Assembly (NCBI RefSeq): GCF_039539485.1
Contig: NZ_BAABDF010000007.1
Coordinates: 124,001-188,000 of the forward strand
Length of the DNA stretch: 64,000 nucleotides
Direction: 5' to 3'
Origin: Celeribacter arenosi
GTDB taxonomy: Bacteria; Pseudomonadota; Alphaproteobacteria; Rhodobacterales; Rhodobacteraceae
In this document: piece by piece, positions 52,457-62,045 of the stretch
Numbering within the stretch: position 1 is the stretch's first letter
Layout of the letters: the number at the start of each line of letters is the position of its first letter
Translations under genes and position numbers: made by a program
Notes under the pieces: model-generated
Database searches by the model: none
Told to the model about the DNA's origin: nothing
The model's input: only the letters and a program-made list of their open reading frames with translations

Positions 52457-53407
52457 TTAGAGCGTGGTCAATTCGCAGCCCGGAAGAAAACGGGCCACGT
52501 TTTCGGCAGAGCACAGGTCCGTGCCTTCGGTAATCACGGCCGCCGAAGCCGCCGCAGTCCCGAATTTGAGTGCATCCACGATGTCTTCGTCGCGTGCGAG
52601 GGCGAGGCTGAAGGCCCCGACAAAACTGTCGCCTGCCCCAACAGCCGATACCACTTCGGCGGGGTCAACGGCGCGCGAACAGTGCCAACGACCCGTGCTA
52701 TTGGCCAAGGTCGACCCATCCGCGCCGCGCGCGATGATCACGTTTTCGGCGATGCCGCGTTCAACAAGACTGGTTGCAAAGTCGGCGGTGTCCAGACGCG
52801 TCGGCAACGCACGCCCGGCGAGGTCTTCGGCCTCGACATCATCCATGCGCAGAACCGATGTGTTCGCAGGTTCGCGCACCAAAAGGTGGAGCGGTTCGCC
52901 GGAGGTATCCACAAACAGGCGGCCTCCGTGCGAGGACAGCCTGTTGGACAGTCTGGCGGGGAAATCGACGGGTACGCCGGGGGGTTGTGAACCTGACAGA
53001 ATGACAATTCCGTCACGCGCGGCAGCGCTATCGATCGCGCTAAGGGCTTCGTCGACCATGTCGGCATTCCAATAGGGCCCGGGCATGACGAACCGATATT
53101 GTTCGCCGGTACCGCTATCAGTCACGGCGATGGATTGGCGCGTGTCGCCGGTCACCGAAAAGGCCGTGAATTTGACCCCCTCAGCGGCCAGCAGGCGCAA
53201 AAGTCGCGCGCCGGTTTCGCCGCCGGTGGCGATGAACGCGGTGCTGTCGCCCCCCAGAAAACGGATGGCGCGCGATACGTTGATCCCGCCGCCGCCCGGG
53301 TCGGCTTTGGGTGTCGTGCAGCGCAGCTTGGGTCCGGCGGAAATGCTCGGAGCCGATGTGGACAGGTCCACGGTCGGGTTCAGCGTCACCGTGAGTATGT
53401 CGGACAT
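52457..53407 (-). CDS. 1-phosphofructokinase family hexose-phosphate kinase (PfkB)
   Basis: 316 residues of the ribokinase/PfkB family: TLNPTVDLSTSAPSI at the start (as in FruK/PfkB: TLNPxxD), PGGGGINVSRAIRFLGG, and the ATP/catalytic motif VSAVGAGDSFVGAFSLALAR with its Asp base. It phosphorylates fructose 1- or 6-phosphate or tagatose 6-phosphate; which one cannot be said. No fructose PTS genes adjoin it. Confidence 0.85.
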   Translation of the reverse strand: MSDILTVTLNPTVDLSTSAPSISAGPKLRCTTPKADPGGGGINVSRAIRFLGGDSTAFIATGGETGARLLRLLAAEGVKFTAFSVTGDTRQSIAVTDSGTGEQYRFVMPGPYWNADMVDEALSAIDSAAARDGIVILSGSQPPGVPVDFPARLSNRLSSHGGRLFVDTSGEPLHLLVREPANTSVLRMDDVEAEDLAGRALPTRLDTADFATSLVERGIAENVIIARGADGSTLANSTGRWHCSRAVDPAEVVSAVGAGDSFVGAFSLALARDEDIVDALKFGTAAASAAVITEGTDLCSAENVARFLPGCELTTL

Positions 53408-53533
53408 CCCTGCCTCCCGCTTGCAAACGATTCAGTCGCATTAGTATCGCCTCAGGATAGCGGTAACAACTTTGATGCATGTCACGTTCGACAGAGATCC
53501 TGCGTGATGAATTGGAATGCCCGCTATGCGATG

Positions 53534-54454
53534 TCAGAGCATGACCTGATAGCTTTCGGGCACATAGGCGAACCCATCGCCACGGGTTTCCACGAAACCC
53601 AACGACGGAAACGGCATATGATAGCCCACAAAGGGGATTTTGTCCGTCGCCAGCATGTCCAACAAATGCCTGCGCGTCTTTGCCGCCTGCGCCCTGTCGG
53701 CATCAAAGAGCATTTCCCAATCGGGATGGGCGAGGGAATATACGTAGTGATTGGCGAAATCAGCGCCTAGCAGAAGGCGTTTGCCGTCGCTCTCCAAATG
53801 ATAAGCCATATGCCCGGGTGTGTGGCCGAAAGCGGCGACCGCCGTGACGCCGGAGACGACATCATCGCCATCATCGAGCAGGTCGAATTGATCCTCGAGG
53901 GGGCGGACTTTGGCCTCAAATCCTTCGTCGCCCGAGAAATCCCAATGCTCCATTTCGATGCCGCCCGTCACATAGGACGCATTACCAAAGGTCGGGGTGC
54001 CGTCAAAAATCCCGCCAAAGTGGTCGCTGTGCATATGGGTGATGACCACGCGGTCCACTTGGTCGGTGGTATATCCTGCGGCCTCCAGTGCGGCTGTGGT
54101 GCCTGTGGGGGAAAGTCCGGTGTCAAACAGGATGAGTTCTGGCCCGGTATTTACCAGCGTTGGCGTAAAGAACATTTGCGTCCTGTCGACAGGGATCAGG
54201 TTCTGCGCCGAGGCGGCAGCAAAGTCTTCGTCGCTGGCGTTGATGCCAAAGATGTTGTGCGGATTGGGAACCTCGCGCGTGCCCGCCAGCAATGTCGTCA
54301 CCTCGAAGGACCCGAGCATGAAGCGGCGGTAGGGCGGAAGTGCTGCGCCCAACATGGGAGCGCCCGCCTGTGCTATGCTCGGCAAAGAGGCGACAAACGG
54401 GGCCGCCAAAGTGGTGGTTAGAAAACGGCGGCGCGAAAAATTGGTGTTAGGCAT
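53534..54454 (-). CDS. Tat-exported metallo-beta-lactamase-fold hydrolase
   Basis: 306 residues from ATG 54454 with GGGAGGG upstream. The N-terminus has a Tat signal, SRRRFL, then TTTLAAPFVASLPSIAQAGA. The mature part has the metal motif THMHSDHFGG (H-x-H-x-D-H), FGHTPGHMAYHLESDGKRLL and GADFANHY, and a late GYHMPF His. It binds two zinc ions and hydrolyses an unknown periplasmic substrate (lactone or ester). Not a PhnP: it is exported and far from the phn locus. Confidence 0.85.
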   Translation of the reverse strand: MPNTNFSRRRFLTTTLAAPFVASLPSIAQAGAPMLGAALPPYRRFMLGSFEVTTLLAGTREVPNPHNIFGINASDEDFAAASAQNLIPVDRTQMFFTPTLVNTGPELILFDTGLSPTGTTAALEAAGYTTDQVDRVVITHMHSDHFGGIFDGTPTFGNASYVTGGIEMEHWDFSGDEGFEAKVRPLEDQFDLLDDGDDVVSGVTAVAAFGHTPGHMAYHLESDGKRLLLGADFANHYVYSLAHPDWEMLFDADRAQAAKTRRHLLDMLATDKIPFVGYHMPFPSLGFVETRGDGFAYVPESYQVML

Positions 54455-54532
54455 GTCGCCCTCCCTGCGTTCAAAACATGCATTCTTCTGCATGTATAGC
54501 ATGGCGGGTATGGAAGGCGATGCGTTTTCGCG

Positions 54533-54943
54533 TCAGTCGAATTCCCACCATTTGTCGATGGTCGCAATGTCTTCGTCCGACCATCCGAAATGGTGCGCCA
54601 ACTCGTGAACCGTGACATGGGCCACCATTTGCTGAAGCGTCACGTTTCCCCGCGCGATCCATTCGTCCAGAATAGGCCGGCGGAATAGCCAGATGGTGTC
54701 GGGCGCGGTTGCCTGATCCATCACGGATTTCTCGGTGAGAGGAATACCCGTGTAGAGGCCCGTCAATTCAAAGGGGTCTTCGATCCCGATTTCTGCGAGC
54801 AAATCTTCGGGCGCGAAGTCCATCACCGCCAGCGACAGGCCCATTGCCAGAACCCGAAATCCTTCGGGCAAGTCGGCAATGGTGGCGCGGGCGATTTGTT
54901 CGACAACATCGAGGTTGGGGGCATAGGCATCTTCGAGGGTCAT
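54533..54943 (-). CDS. zincin-like metallopeptidase-family protein
   Basis: About 136 residues from ATG 54943 (MTLEDAYAPNLDVVEQIARA); ATG 54955 is equally possible. It has His-Glu-x-x-His in VTVHELAHHFGWSDEDI, followed by the acidic residues of the PF06262-type (zincin-like, formerly DUF1025) family, and an RRPILDEWIARGN stretch. Size matches these small cytosolic proteins; no protease substrate is known. Divergent from gltX. Confidence 0.78.
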   Translation of the reverse strand: MTLEDAYAPNLDVVEQIARATIADLPEGFRVLAMGLSLAVMDFAPEDLLAEIGIEDPFELTGLYTGIPLTEKSVMDQATAPDTIWLFRRPILDEWIARGNVTLQQMVAHVTVHELAHHFGWSDEDIATIDKWWEFD

Positions 54944-55042
54944 CGCGGGGTCCATTCGGGTTGGCGTGGCGGTTTTGCGCGTCGCCCCGATATGGACTCT
55001 TCGCGTGCGATATGAAAGAGGAAGCGCCAACAGGAGACACCC

Positions 55043-56365
55043 ATGACCGTCACACGTTTCGCGCCATCACCCACCGGATATATTCACATCGGCAACCTTC
55101 GCACCGCGTTGATGAACTACCTGATCGCGCGCAAGAACGGCGGGACCTTTATCCTGCGCCTTGATGACACCGATCCGGAGCGTTCCAGGCAGGAATATGC
55201 GGACGGGATCATGGAAGATCTCGAATGGCTCGGTCTGACGTGGGATCGGGTGGAAAAGCAGTCTGATCGACTGGATCGATACACGTCTGCGGCCGATGAA
55301 TTGCGCGCCAAGGGGCGGTTTTACGAGTGTTTCGAAACGCCGACCGAACTCGATCTGAAACGCAAAAAACAACTGAATATGGGCAAGCCGCCGGTCTACG
55401 ACCGCGCGCATCTCGACCTGACGGATGCCGAAAAGGATGCCCTGCGCGCCGAGCGCGGCGACGGTGTTTGGCGCTTTAAGCTCGATCACGAGCGGATTGA
55501 ATGGACTGACGGTATTCTGGGCGATTTGTCGATTGATGCGGCTTCCGTCTCCGATCCTGTTTTGATCCGTGCCGATGGCCAGTTCCTCTACACACTCGCC
55601 TCGGTCTGCGACGATGTGGATTTCGGGATCACTAACGTTGTGCGCGGCTCCGACCACGTGACCAATACCGCGACGCAAATCCAGATCATCAAAGCGCTCG
55701 GCGCGACGCCGCCGGCCTTCGCGCACCATTCTCTTTTGACCGGTCCGCAGGGTGAAGCGCTTTCCAAACGCCTTGGTACCTTGGCGCTGCGCGATCTGCG
55801 CGCAGCAGGGATCGAACCAATGGCGTTGCTGTCGCTTCTCGCGCGTCTGGGCTCGTCCCAGCCAGTCGAATTGCGCACCACGATGGACGAATTGATCGAA
55901 GGGTTCGACATTTCGACCTTTGGCTCCGCGCCCACGAAATTCGACGCCGAAGACCTCAAACCCCTGACAGCCCAAGTTAACCACGCCCGCCCCTTTGCGG
56001 ATGTGAAAGACGATGTTCTGGCCCTCGGTGTGCCCGCAGATCAGGCCGAAGCATTCTGGAACGTTGTGCGTGAAAACATCACCGTCAAAGGTGACATGGC
56101 GACCTGGTGGGCCCTGTTCCGCGATGGTGCGACACCTCTGGTGGACGAGGAAGACCGCGAATTTATCGCCACGGCCTTCAGCATGCTGCCCGCGCACCCC
56201 TATAATGGCGACACTTGGAAAGAGTGGACGAGCGCCGTAAAGGAAGCCACAGGTCGCAAAGGCAAAGGCCTCTTCATGCCCCTGCGCAAAGCGATCACAG
56301 GCATGCAGCGCGGGCCGGAAATGGCGGACGTTTTGCCACTCCTGCAGAAAGCGCCCTCGCTTTAG
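55043..56365 (+). CDS. gltX: glutamyl-tRNA synthetase
   Basis: 440 residues, the short GltX type. Class I landmarks: HIGH-like in RFAPSPTGYIHIGNLRTAL, FILRLDDTDPERSRQEY for the amino acid, and the KMSKS-like ALSKRLGTLALRDL. It charges tRNA-Glu; alphaproteobacteria often have two gltX genes, one of which also serves tRNA-Gln, and the window has a tRNA-Gln gene elsewhere. CAGGAGA precedes ATG 55043. Confidence 0.92.
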   Translation: MTVTRFAPSPTGYIHIGNLRTALMNYLIARKNGGTFILRLDDTDPERSRQEYADGIMEDLEWLGLTWDRVEKQSDRLDRYTSAADELRAKGRFYECFETPTELDLKRKKQLNMGKPPVYDRAHLDLTDAEKDALRAERGDGVWRFKLDHERIEWTDGILGDLSIDAASVSDPVLIRADGQFLYTLASVCDDVDFGITNVVRGSDHVTNTATQIQIIKALGATPPAFAHHSLLTGPQGEALSKRLGTLALRDLRAAGIEPMALLSLLARLGSSQPVELRTTMDELIEGFDISTFGSAPTKFDAEDLKPLTAQVNHARPFADVKDDVLALGVPADQAEAFWNVVRENITVKGDMATWWALFRDGATPLVDEEDREFIATAFSMLPAHPYNGDTWKEWTSAVKEATGRKGKGLFMPLRKAITGMQRGPEMADVLPLLQKAPSL

Positions 56366-56720
56366 GTCTGCGACTGAAATCGGGGTTGAATTCTACCCGT
56401 ATGGCGGCGGCATGTGACGCGATTTGAAAAATCTGTTTCCGATAGGAAACATCGCTCTTGCCCCGAATCCATGCCTCGCCTAACGTCCGCGAAATATCTC
56501 GCGTTGGGAGAACGCCGCCCCTTTTGGGATGCGTGCCGAAGGAGCAACCGCCCCGGTAAACTCTCAGGCCCAAGGACCTTCGCGAGGATAGAACTCTGGA
56601 GAGTGGTGCACGCGCACCCGCCGAAGGGATAACGATCTCAGGCGCAAAGGACAGAGGGGGCATCGGGCAGGCGATAACCCTGTCATGCATGCCGCGTCTT
56701 ATGGCGCAGGGGAGGGCCCG
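56366..56720. other. 355-base gap: gcv promoter region and riboswitch leader
   Basis: After gltX there is no clear terminator. The middle and end are filled by the tandem glycine riboswitch (56503-56660) and its expression platform, with GGGGAGGG before gcvT. No gene seen. Confidence 0.7.
56503..56660 (+). ncRNA. tandem glycine riboswitch upstream of the gcv operon
   Basis: Two aptamers are readable. Aptamer 1: GGGAGAAC, then GCCGAAGGAGCAA, AACTCTCAGGCCCAAGGACC. Aptamer 2: GAACTCTGGAGAGT, then GCCGAAGGGATAAC, ATCTCAGGCGCAAAGGACAG and GAGGGGG. These are the conserved cores of the cooperative glycine sensor, joined by a short linker. It most likely turns on gcvT-gcvH-gcvP when glycine is plentiful. 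Confidence 0.93.
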
Positions 56721-57836
56721 ATGGCCGATAACCAACGTACGCCATTATATGATTTCCATGTCGCACAGGGTGCGAAAATGGTCCCCTTCGCCGGATACGA
56801 CATGCCGGTACAATACCCTCTCGGCGTGATGAAAGAACATCTGCACACGCGTGCCGCAGCGGGCCTGTTCGATGTGAGCCACATGGGGCAGGTCATCCTC
56901 GCCGGTCCCGATGTGGCCGAAGCATTGGAAGCCCTCGTACCTGTCAGCGTCATCGGGATTGAGGCGGGTCGGCAGCGGTATGGGATTTTCACCAACCAGG
57001 ACGGCGGTATTCTGGACGATTTGATGATCGCGAATACCGGCGAAAACCTGTTTCTCGTGGTGAATGCGGCCTGCAAGGTCGACGATATCGCCCACCTGCG
57101 CGCGCACCTGCCCGACACGATCACTGTCACCGAAATCACTGATCGCGCGCTGCTCGCGCTGCAGGGCCCGAGCGCGCAAACCGCGCTGGAGCGCATTGTG
57201 CCCGAAGTTTCGGATATGCGGTTCATGGATAGCCGCGCATTTGATGTTGACGGGTCGCAATGGTGGATTTCGCGGTCGGGATATACCGGCGAAGACGGGT
57301 TCGAGATTTCCCTGCCCGCCGGTGAAGCGGTCGATCTGGCCGAGCGCCTCGTCGCGATGGAGGAAGTCGAACCCATCGGCCTCGGTGCGCGTGACAGTCT
57401 GCGTCTCGAAGCGGGGCTCTGCCTTTACGGCCACGACATCGATACCACCACGAGTCCGGTTGAGGGCAATATTGCATGGGCAATCCAGAAAGTGCGCCGG
57501 AACGGTGGCGCACGTGCGGGCGGTTTCCCCGGCGCACAGAGGATTCTCGCCGAACTCGATAGTAAACCCACCCGTATCCGCGTCGGCCTCTTGCCCGAGG
57601 GGCGCGCCCCGATGCGAGAAGGTGTCGTGCTATTTGAAAGTGAGACCGCGCAAACGCCTATCGGTACGGTTACCTCGGGCGGCTTTGGCCCGACAGTCGG
57701 CGCGCCCGTGGCTATGGGTTATGTGCCTACGAGATTTGCAGCCGAAGGGACGGCGCTGTGGGGAGAGGTGCGTGGAAAGCGCTTGCCTCTTCACGTCGCG
57801 CCACTTCCGTTCCATCCTGCCAACTACAAACGCTAA
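56721..57836 (+). CDS. gcvT: glycine cleavage system T protein (aminomethyltransferase)
   Basis: 371 residues from ATG 56721, with GGGGAGGG upstream; the reading from 56685 adds non-conserved residues inside the leader. Features: TPLYDFHVAQGAKMVPFAGY, FDVSHMGQ, RSGYTGEDGFEISLP and GLGARDSLRLEAGLCLYGHD. It passes the methylene group from lipoyl-GcvH to tetrahydrofolate and releases ammonia. First gene of the operon under the glycine riboswitch. Confidence 0.94.
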   Translation: MADNQRTPLYDFHVAQGAKMVPFAGYDMPVQYPLGVMKEHLHTRAAAGLFDVSHMGQVILAGPDVAEALEALVPVSVIGIEAGRQRYGIFTNQDGGILDDLMIANTGENLFLVVNAACKVDDIAHLRAHLPDTITVTEITDRALLALQGPSAQTALERIVPEVSDMRFMDSRAFDVDGSQWWISRSGYTGEDGFEISLPAGEAVDLAERLVAMEEVEPIGLGARDSLRLEAGLCLYGHDIDTTTSPVEGNIAWAIQKVRRNGGARAGGFPGAQRILAELDSKPTRIRVGLLPEGRAPMREGVVLFESETAQTPIGTVTSGGFGPTVGAPVAMGYVPTRFAAEGTALWGEVRGKRLPLHVAPLPFHPANYKR

Positions 57837-57863
57837 CGTCCGATTCTGCAGAAGAGATATCCT

Positions 57864-58235
57864 ATGACCATCGATACAAAATACACCGAAGAACATGAAT
57901 GGCTCCGCGTTGAGGATGACCTCATCGTTGTCGGGATCACCGAACATGCCGCGACCCAGCTTGGCGACATCGTCTTTATCGAGTTGCCCGAAGAGGGCAC
58001 GGTTGTTTCCAAAGACGACGAAGTGGTCGTGATCGAAAGCGTGAAAGCGGCCTCCGATATTCTCGCCCCGCTCGACGGCGAGATCATGGAAGTCAACGAA
58101 GTGCTCGTGAACGAACCGTCCAAGATCAACGATGATCCGATGGGCGAGGCGTGGTTCTTCAAAATGAAGATCGAAGATATGTCCGCGCTCAACGACTACA
58201 TGGACGAAGCGGCCTACAACAAGCACATCGGCTAA
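57864..58235 (+). CDS. gcvH: glycine cleavage system H protein
   Basis: 123 residues with the lipoyl-lysine in VVVIESVKAASDILAPLDGE (Lys61) and KYTEEHEWLRVEDDL at the start, the full GcvH layout. It shuttles the aminomethyl group between GcvP, GcvT and the L protein. 27 bases from gcvT, 14 from gcvP. Confidence 0.95.
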   Translation: MTIDTKYTEEHEWLRVEDDLIVVGITEHAATQLGDIVFIELPEEGTVVSKDDEVVVIESVKAASDILAPLDGEIMEVNEVLVNEPSKINDDPMGEAWFFKMKIEDMSALNDYMDEAAYNKHIG

Positions 58236-58249
58236 GGACACCAACCCCC

Positions 58250-61102
58250 GTGACCTATACCCCAAGCACCTATAATCCCTACGATTTCGCCAATCGCCGC
58301 CACATCGGCCCGTCTCCTTCAGAGATGGAAGAAATGCTCGCGACGATTGGCGTGGCATCATTGGATGCGCTCATCGATCGCACTGTTCCGATGAGCATTC
58401 GGCAAATGTCGCCTCTCACATGGGAGCCGAAAACGGAGTTCGAGGTGCTTGACCACATCCGCAAGGTCGCGGGGCAAAACAAGGTCATGACCTCGCTCAT
58501 CGGTCAGGGGTATTACGGCACCGTTACGCCACCCGCGATCCAGCGCAATATCCTTGAAAATCCGGCATGGTACACCGCCTACACGCCCTATCAACCGGAG
58601 ATCGCACAGGGGCGTCTAGAGGCGCTGTTGAACTTCCAGACGATGGTGTCGGATATGACCGGCCTTCCGGTCGCAAATGCATCGCTGTTGGACGAAGCCA
58701 CGGCCTGCGCAGAGGCGATGACGATGGCGCAGCGCGTGTCGAAATCGAAAATGACGCGCTTCTTCGTGGACGAAAATTGCCACGCTCAGAACATTGCCGT
58801 CATGAAAACGCGCGCCGCGCCGCTCGGAATCGAAATTATCGTTGGCGCCCCGAATGAACTGGATGCGGCCAAAGTATTCGGCGCGATTTTCCAGTATCCG
58901 GGTACCTTCGGTGACATCCCTGATTTCTCGGCGCAGATCTCCGCCCTGCATGAAGCCAAAGCCGTGGCGATCATGGCTACCGATCTTTTGGCACTCACGA
59001 TGCTCAAAGAACCCGGCGCGCTGGGCGCAGATATTGCGGTTGGATCAGCGCAGCGGTTTGGCGTCCCTTTGGGGTTCGGCGGACCCCACGCGGCCTTCAT
59101 GTCCTGTCGTGACGACATGAAACGCTCCATGCCCGGGCGGATTGTGGGCGTCTCCGTCGATTCCCGTGGCGAACGTGCCTACCGGCTCAGCCTGCAAACG
59201 CGCGAGCAACATATTCGCCGTGAAAAAGCAACATCCAACGTCTGTACCGCGCAAGCGTTGCTCGCGGTCATGGCGTCGTTTTATGCGGTTTTTCATGGTC
59301 CTGCAGGCCTGCGCGCGATTGGTGAGCGCGTACATTTCAACGCTGTGCGTTTGGCCGAAGGGCTGCGTGCCGATGGCTTTAACATCGCACCCAAAGCGTT
59401 TTTCGACACCTTCACGGTCGAAGTCGGCGCAATGCAGGGCGTGATCCTGCGTTCGGCGGTCGCCGAAGGGATCAACCTGCGCAAGATCGGTAAAAACCGG
59501 ATCGGAATCTCGGTCGACGAGACGACGGATGCGCAAATCATCGAAAAGGTCTGGCGCGCGTTTGGCCGCGACGCAGAGGTGCCTGCGGCGATCCCCGCAG
59601 TCGCTGTGCCGTCAAAGTTGCAGCGTGTCAGCGAGTATCTGACACACCCGATCTTTGGGATGAACCGCGCGGAAGCGGAAATGATGCGTTATATGCGCCG
59701 CCTTGCAGACCGTGATCTGGCGCTGGATCGCACTATGATCCCGCTTGGGTCCTGCACGATGAAGCTCAACGCAGCCGTCGAGATGATGCCGATTACATGG
59801 CCTGAATTCAACGCGTTGCACCCCTATGCCCCTGCGGATCAGACAGAGGGCTATTCGCAGATGATCGATGATCTCTCTGCGAAGCTTTGCGAAATCACCG
59901 GCTATGACGCGATGTCGATGCAGCCCAATTCGGGCGCGCAGGGCGAGTATGCGGGGCTTTTGACGATCATGGCCTACCACCGTGCGAACGGGCAGGGAGC
60001 GCGCAATATCTGCCTGATCCCCGTGAGCGCCCATGGCACCAATCCGGCCTCTGCGCAGATGTGCGGGATGAAGGTTGTGGTCGTTAAATCGGCTGCCAAT
60101 GGCGACATTGATCTGGACGATTTCCGTACAAAGGCGGCGGCGGCAGGTGATCGCCTCGCTGCGTGCATGATCACCTACCCTTCGACCCACGGGGTTTTCG
60201 AGGAATCTGTGCGCGAAGTCTGCCAGATCACGCATGATCATGGCGGGCAGGTTTATCTGGATGGTGCGAACCTGAACGCCTTGGTTGGATTGGCCAAGCC
60301 CGGTGACATCGGGTCGGACGTGAGCCACCTCAACTTGCACAAAACCTTCTGTATCCCGCATGGCGGCGGCGGGCCGGGCATGGGGCCGATTGGTGTGAAA
60401 AAGCACCTCGCGCGGTTCTTGCCAGGCGCGCCCGTGGACGGCGCACCGGACGCAGAGGGGGCGGTCTCTGCGGCCACCTTCGGCTCCGCGTCGATCCTGC
60501 CGATCTCATGGGCCTATTGCATGTTGATGGGCGGCGAAGGTCTGACGCAGGCAACCAAGGTGGCGATCCTGAACGCCAACTACATCGCGGCACGTTTGGA
60601 CGGGGCTTTTCCGGTGCTGTTCAAGGGGCGTGAAGGGTTCGTGGCGCATGAGTGCATCGTCGACCCGCGCGCGATCTGCGAGGCGACGGATACGAGTGTG
60701 GACGATATTGCCAAGCGTCTGATCGATAGCGGTTTCCACGCGCCAACGATGAGTTGGCCGGTGGCGGGCACGCTGATGATCGAACCCACGGAGAGTGAAC
60801 CCAAGGCGGAGCTGGACCGTTTTTGCGAGGCGATGTTGTCGATCCGCGCGGAGCTCGCGCAGGTCGAGACGGGCGAGATGCCAAAGGACAACAATCCTTT
60901 GGTCAACGCGCCTCACACTGTGGGCGATTTGGTTGCCGATTGGGATCGTCCCTATAGCCGTGAGCAGGGGTGTTTCCCTCCCGGTGCGTTCAAGGTGGAC
61001 AAATATTGGCCACCCGTCGGACGGGTCGATAACGCCTATGGCGATCGCAATCTCGTATGCTCCTGCCCGCCGGTCGAGAGCTACATCGAAGCCGCGGAAT
61101 AG
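58250..61102 (+). CDS. gcvP: glycine dehydrogenase (decarboxylating), P protein
   Basis: 950 residues from GTG 58250 (MTYTPSTYNPYDFANRRHIG), the long single-chain P protein. PLP-binding Lys698 lies in DVSHLNLHKTFCIPHGGGGP; IGQGYYGTVTPPAIQRNI and LGSCTMKLNAAVEMMPITWP mark the two halves. It decarboxylates glycine and loads the aminomethyl group on GcvH. GTG start chosen because it gives the family's FANRRHIGPS beginning and sits 14 bases after gcvH. Confidence 0.95.
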   Translation: MTYTPSTYNPYDFANRRHIGPSPSEMEEMLATIGVASLDALIDRTVPMSIRQMSPLTWEPKTEFEVLDHIRKVAGQNKVMTSLIGQGYYGTVTPPAIQRNILENPAWYTAYTPYQPEIAQGRLEALLNFQTMVSDMTGLPVANASLLDEATACAEAMTMAQRVSKSKMTRFFVDENCHAQNIAVMKTRAAPLGIEIIVGAPNELDAAKVFGAIFQYPGTFGDIPDFSAQISALHEAKAVAIMATDLLALTMLKEPGALGADIAVGSAQRFGVPLGFGGPHAAFMSCRDDMKRSMPGRIVGVSVDSRGERAYRLSLQTREQHIRREKATSNVCTAQALLAVMASFYAVFHGPAGLRAIGERVHFNAVRLAEGLRADGFNIAPKAFFDTFTVEVGAMQGVILRSAVAEGINLRKIGKNRIGISVDETTDAQIIEKVWRAFGRDAEVPAAIPAVAVPSKLQRVSEYLTHPIFGMNRAEAEMMRYMRRLADRDLALDRTMIPLGSCTMKLNAAVEMMPITWPEFNALHPYAPADQTEGYSQMIDDLSAKLCEITGYDAMSMQPNSGAQGEYAGLLTIMAYHRANGQGARNICLIPVSAHGTNPASAQMCGMKVVVVKSAANGDIDLDDFRTKAAAAGDRLAACMITYPSTHGVFEESVREVCQITHDHGGQVYLDGANLNALVGLAKPGDIGSDVSHLNLHKTFCIPHGGGGPGMGPIGVKKHLARFLPGAPVDGAPDAEGAVSAATFGSASILPISWAYCMLMGGEGLTQATKVAILNANYIAARLDGAFPVLFKGREGFVAHECIVDPRAICEATDTSVDDIAKRLIDSGFHAPTMSWPVAGTLMIEPTESEPKAELDRFCEAMLSIRAELAQVETGEMPKDNNPLVNAPHTVGDLVADWDRPYSREQGCFPPGAFKVDKYWPPVGRVDNAYGDRNLVCSCPPVESYIEAAE

Positions 61103-61123
61103 CCGGCAGGACTCTGGTCCGGC

Positions 61124-61306
61124 TCACCCACGCTTTTGCGGTAGATCGTTTGCTTCAAAGCTGATCCCTTGCGGGGCCAGCCATGCGGCGAACCGTCTGA
61201 TTTTTTCGTCGAGTGAACAGGTCGTGGTCTGCAGCGCCATCTCGGCGGCGTAAGCGTCACGCAGGCTGGTCTGGATTTCTCGCGGGAGATCACGGAACGG
61301 GGTCAT
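61124..61306 (-). CDS. small conserved-looking protein of unknown function
   Basis: 60 residues: MTPFRDLPREIQTSLRDAYA, then helical residues to the end PQGISFEANDLPQKRG. AGAGG sits 6 bases upstream of the ATG, a good ribosome-binding site. The composition (Ala, Arg, Leu, Glu helices) is that of a small soluble protein. No family recognised. Divergent from trxC, 68 bases apart, so they may share a control region. Confidence 0.55.
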   Translation of the reverse strand: MTPFRDLPREIQTSLRDAYAAEMALQTTTCSLDEKIRRFAAWLAPQGISFEANDLPQKRG

Positions 61307-61340
61307 CTGCGGCCTCTTGAAGTTAAGGCCCAGCTTTATA

Positions 61341-61362
61341 TATATTCAATCAAGAGAATATA
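61341..61362. promoter_or_regulatory. inverted repeat in the trxC control region
   Basis: TATATTC, eight bases, GAATATA, in an AT-rich stretch 13 bases before the trxC start and 35 bases from the divergent small gene. It overlaps what should be the trxC promoter or 5' end, with AAAGGAGG directly after it. Operator for an unknown factor, or a small stem hiding the ribosome-binding site. Confidence 0.4.
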
Positions 61363-61374
61363 AAGGAGGCCTGC

Positions 61375-61833
61375 ATGGCTCTGCTCGACAAAACCGACGT
61401 CAAATGTGCCTGCACAACCTGCGGTCAGGTCAATCGGGTTCCTGTGGACCGGCTCGGAAGTGGTGCGAAATGTGGCACCTGTGGCGAGCCATTGCTGGAC
61501 GGTAAGGTCAAGGAACTGGACCCAAGAACGCTCGATGCGCTGTCCAAAAAAGACGACCTGCCGGTGCTGGTGGATTTCTGGGCGCCGTGGTGCGGACCGT
61601 GCCGGATGATGGCCCCCGAATTTGCAAAAGCGTCTCAGGCGCTAAAGGGCCGCGCGCGTTTTGCCAAAATCAACACCGAAGACCATCCGGCAGTATCAAT
61701 GAAGAAAAACATCCGCGGCATTCCGGCGCTGATCCTCTATCAGGGTGGCAAAGAGGTGGGCCGGATCGCAGGCGCGCGTCCGGCGCGTGATATCGTGGCC
61801 TTTGTCGAAGAAAACGGAAAACTGCCGCGCTAA
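61375..61833 (+). CDS. trxC: thioredoxin 2 (zinc-binding, TrxC type)
   Basis: 152 residues: N-terminal zinc finger with Cys13-x-x-Cys16 and Cys33-x-x-Cys36 (Cys11 is extra), then the thioredoxin fold with active site WCGPC (Cys73, Cys76) in VDFWAPWCGPCRMMAPEF and cis-Pro in RGIPALILY. It reduces protein disulfides in the cytoplasm and is often induced under oxidative stress. AAAGGAGG precedes ATG 61375. Confidence 0.93.
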   Translation: MALLDKTDVKCACTTCGQVNRVPVDRLGSGAKCGTCGEPLLDGKVKELDPRTLDALSKKDDLPVLVDFWAPWCGPCRMMAPEFAKASQALKGRARFAKINTEDHPAVSMKKNIRGIPALILYQGGKEVGRIAGARPARDIVAFVEENGKLPR

Positions 61834-62045
61834 AGGCATCGCGCGCAATCTCTTTCAGTGCGGCGACAGATTGGCGGCGGTGCGGGGTCCAATCCGCGCT
61901 GTGCGGCATGTGATACCCTGTCCCAATTGCGCGTGACTACTTTTTGTGCGGTAAAAAATGTAGCCCGATTGAAGGCTTAGATATGCGATGGGGGCTTGAT
62001 CCTCCCTAGCGACCTCGTGTCTAGTTTGGGTATGGGGATCAAAAT

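Noticed and set aside
53534..54454. The metallo-beta-lactamase-fold protein as a distant PhnP for the C-P lyase pathway.
   Set aside because: It has a twin-arginine signal and so acts outside the cytoplasm, while the cyclic phosphate intermediate is cytoplasmic; location is also 36 kb away.
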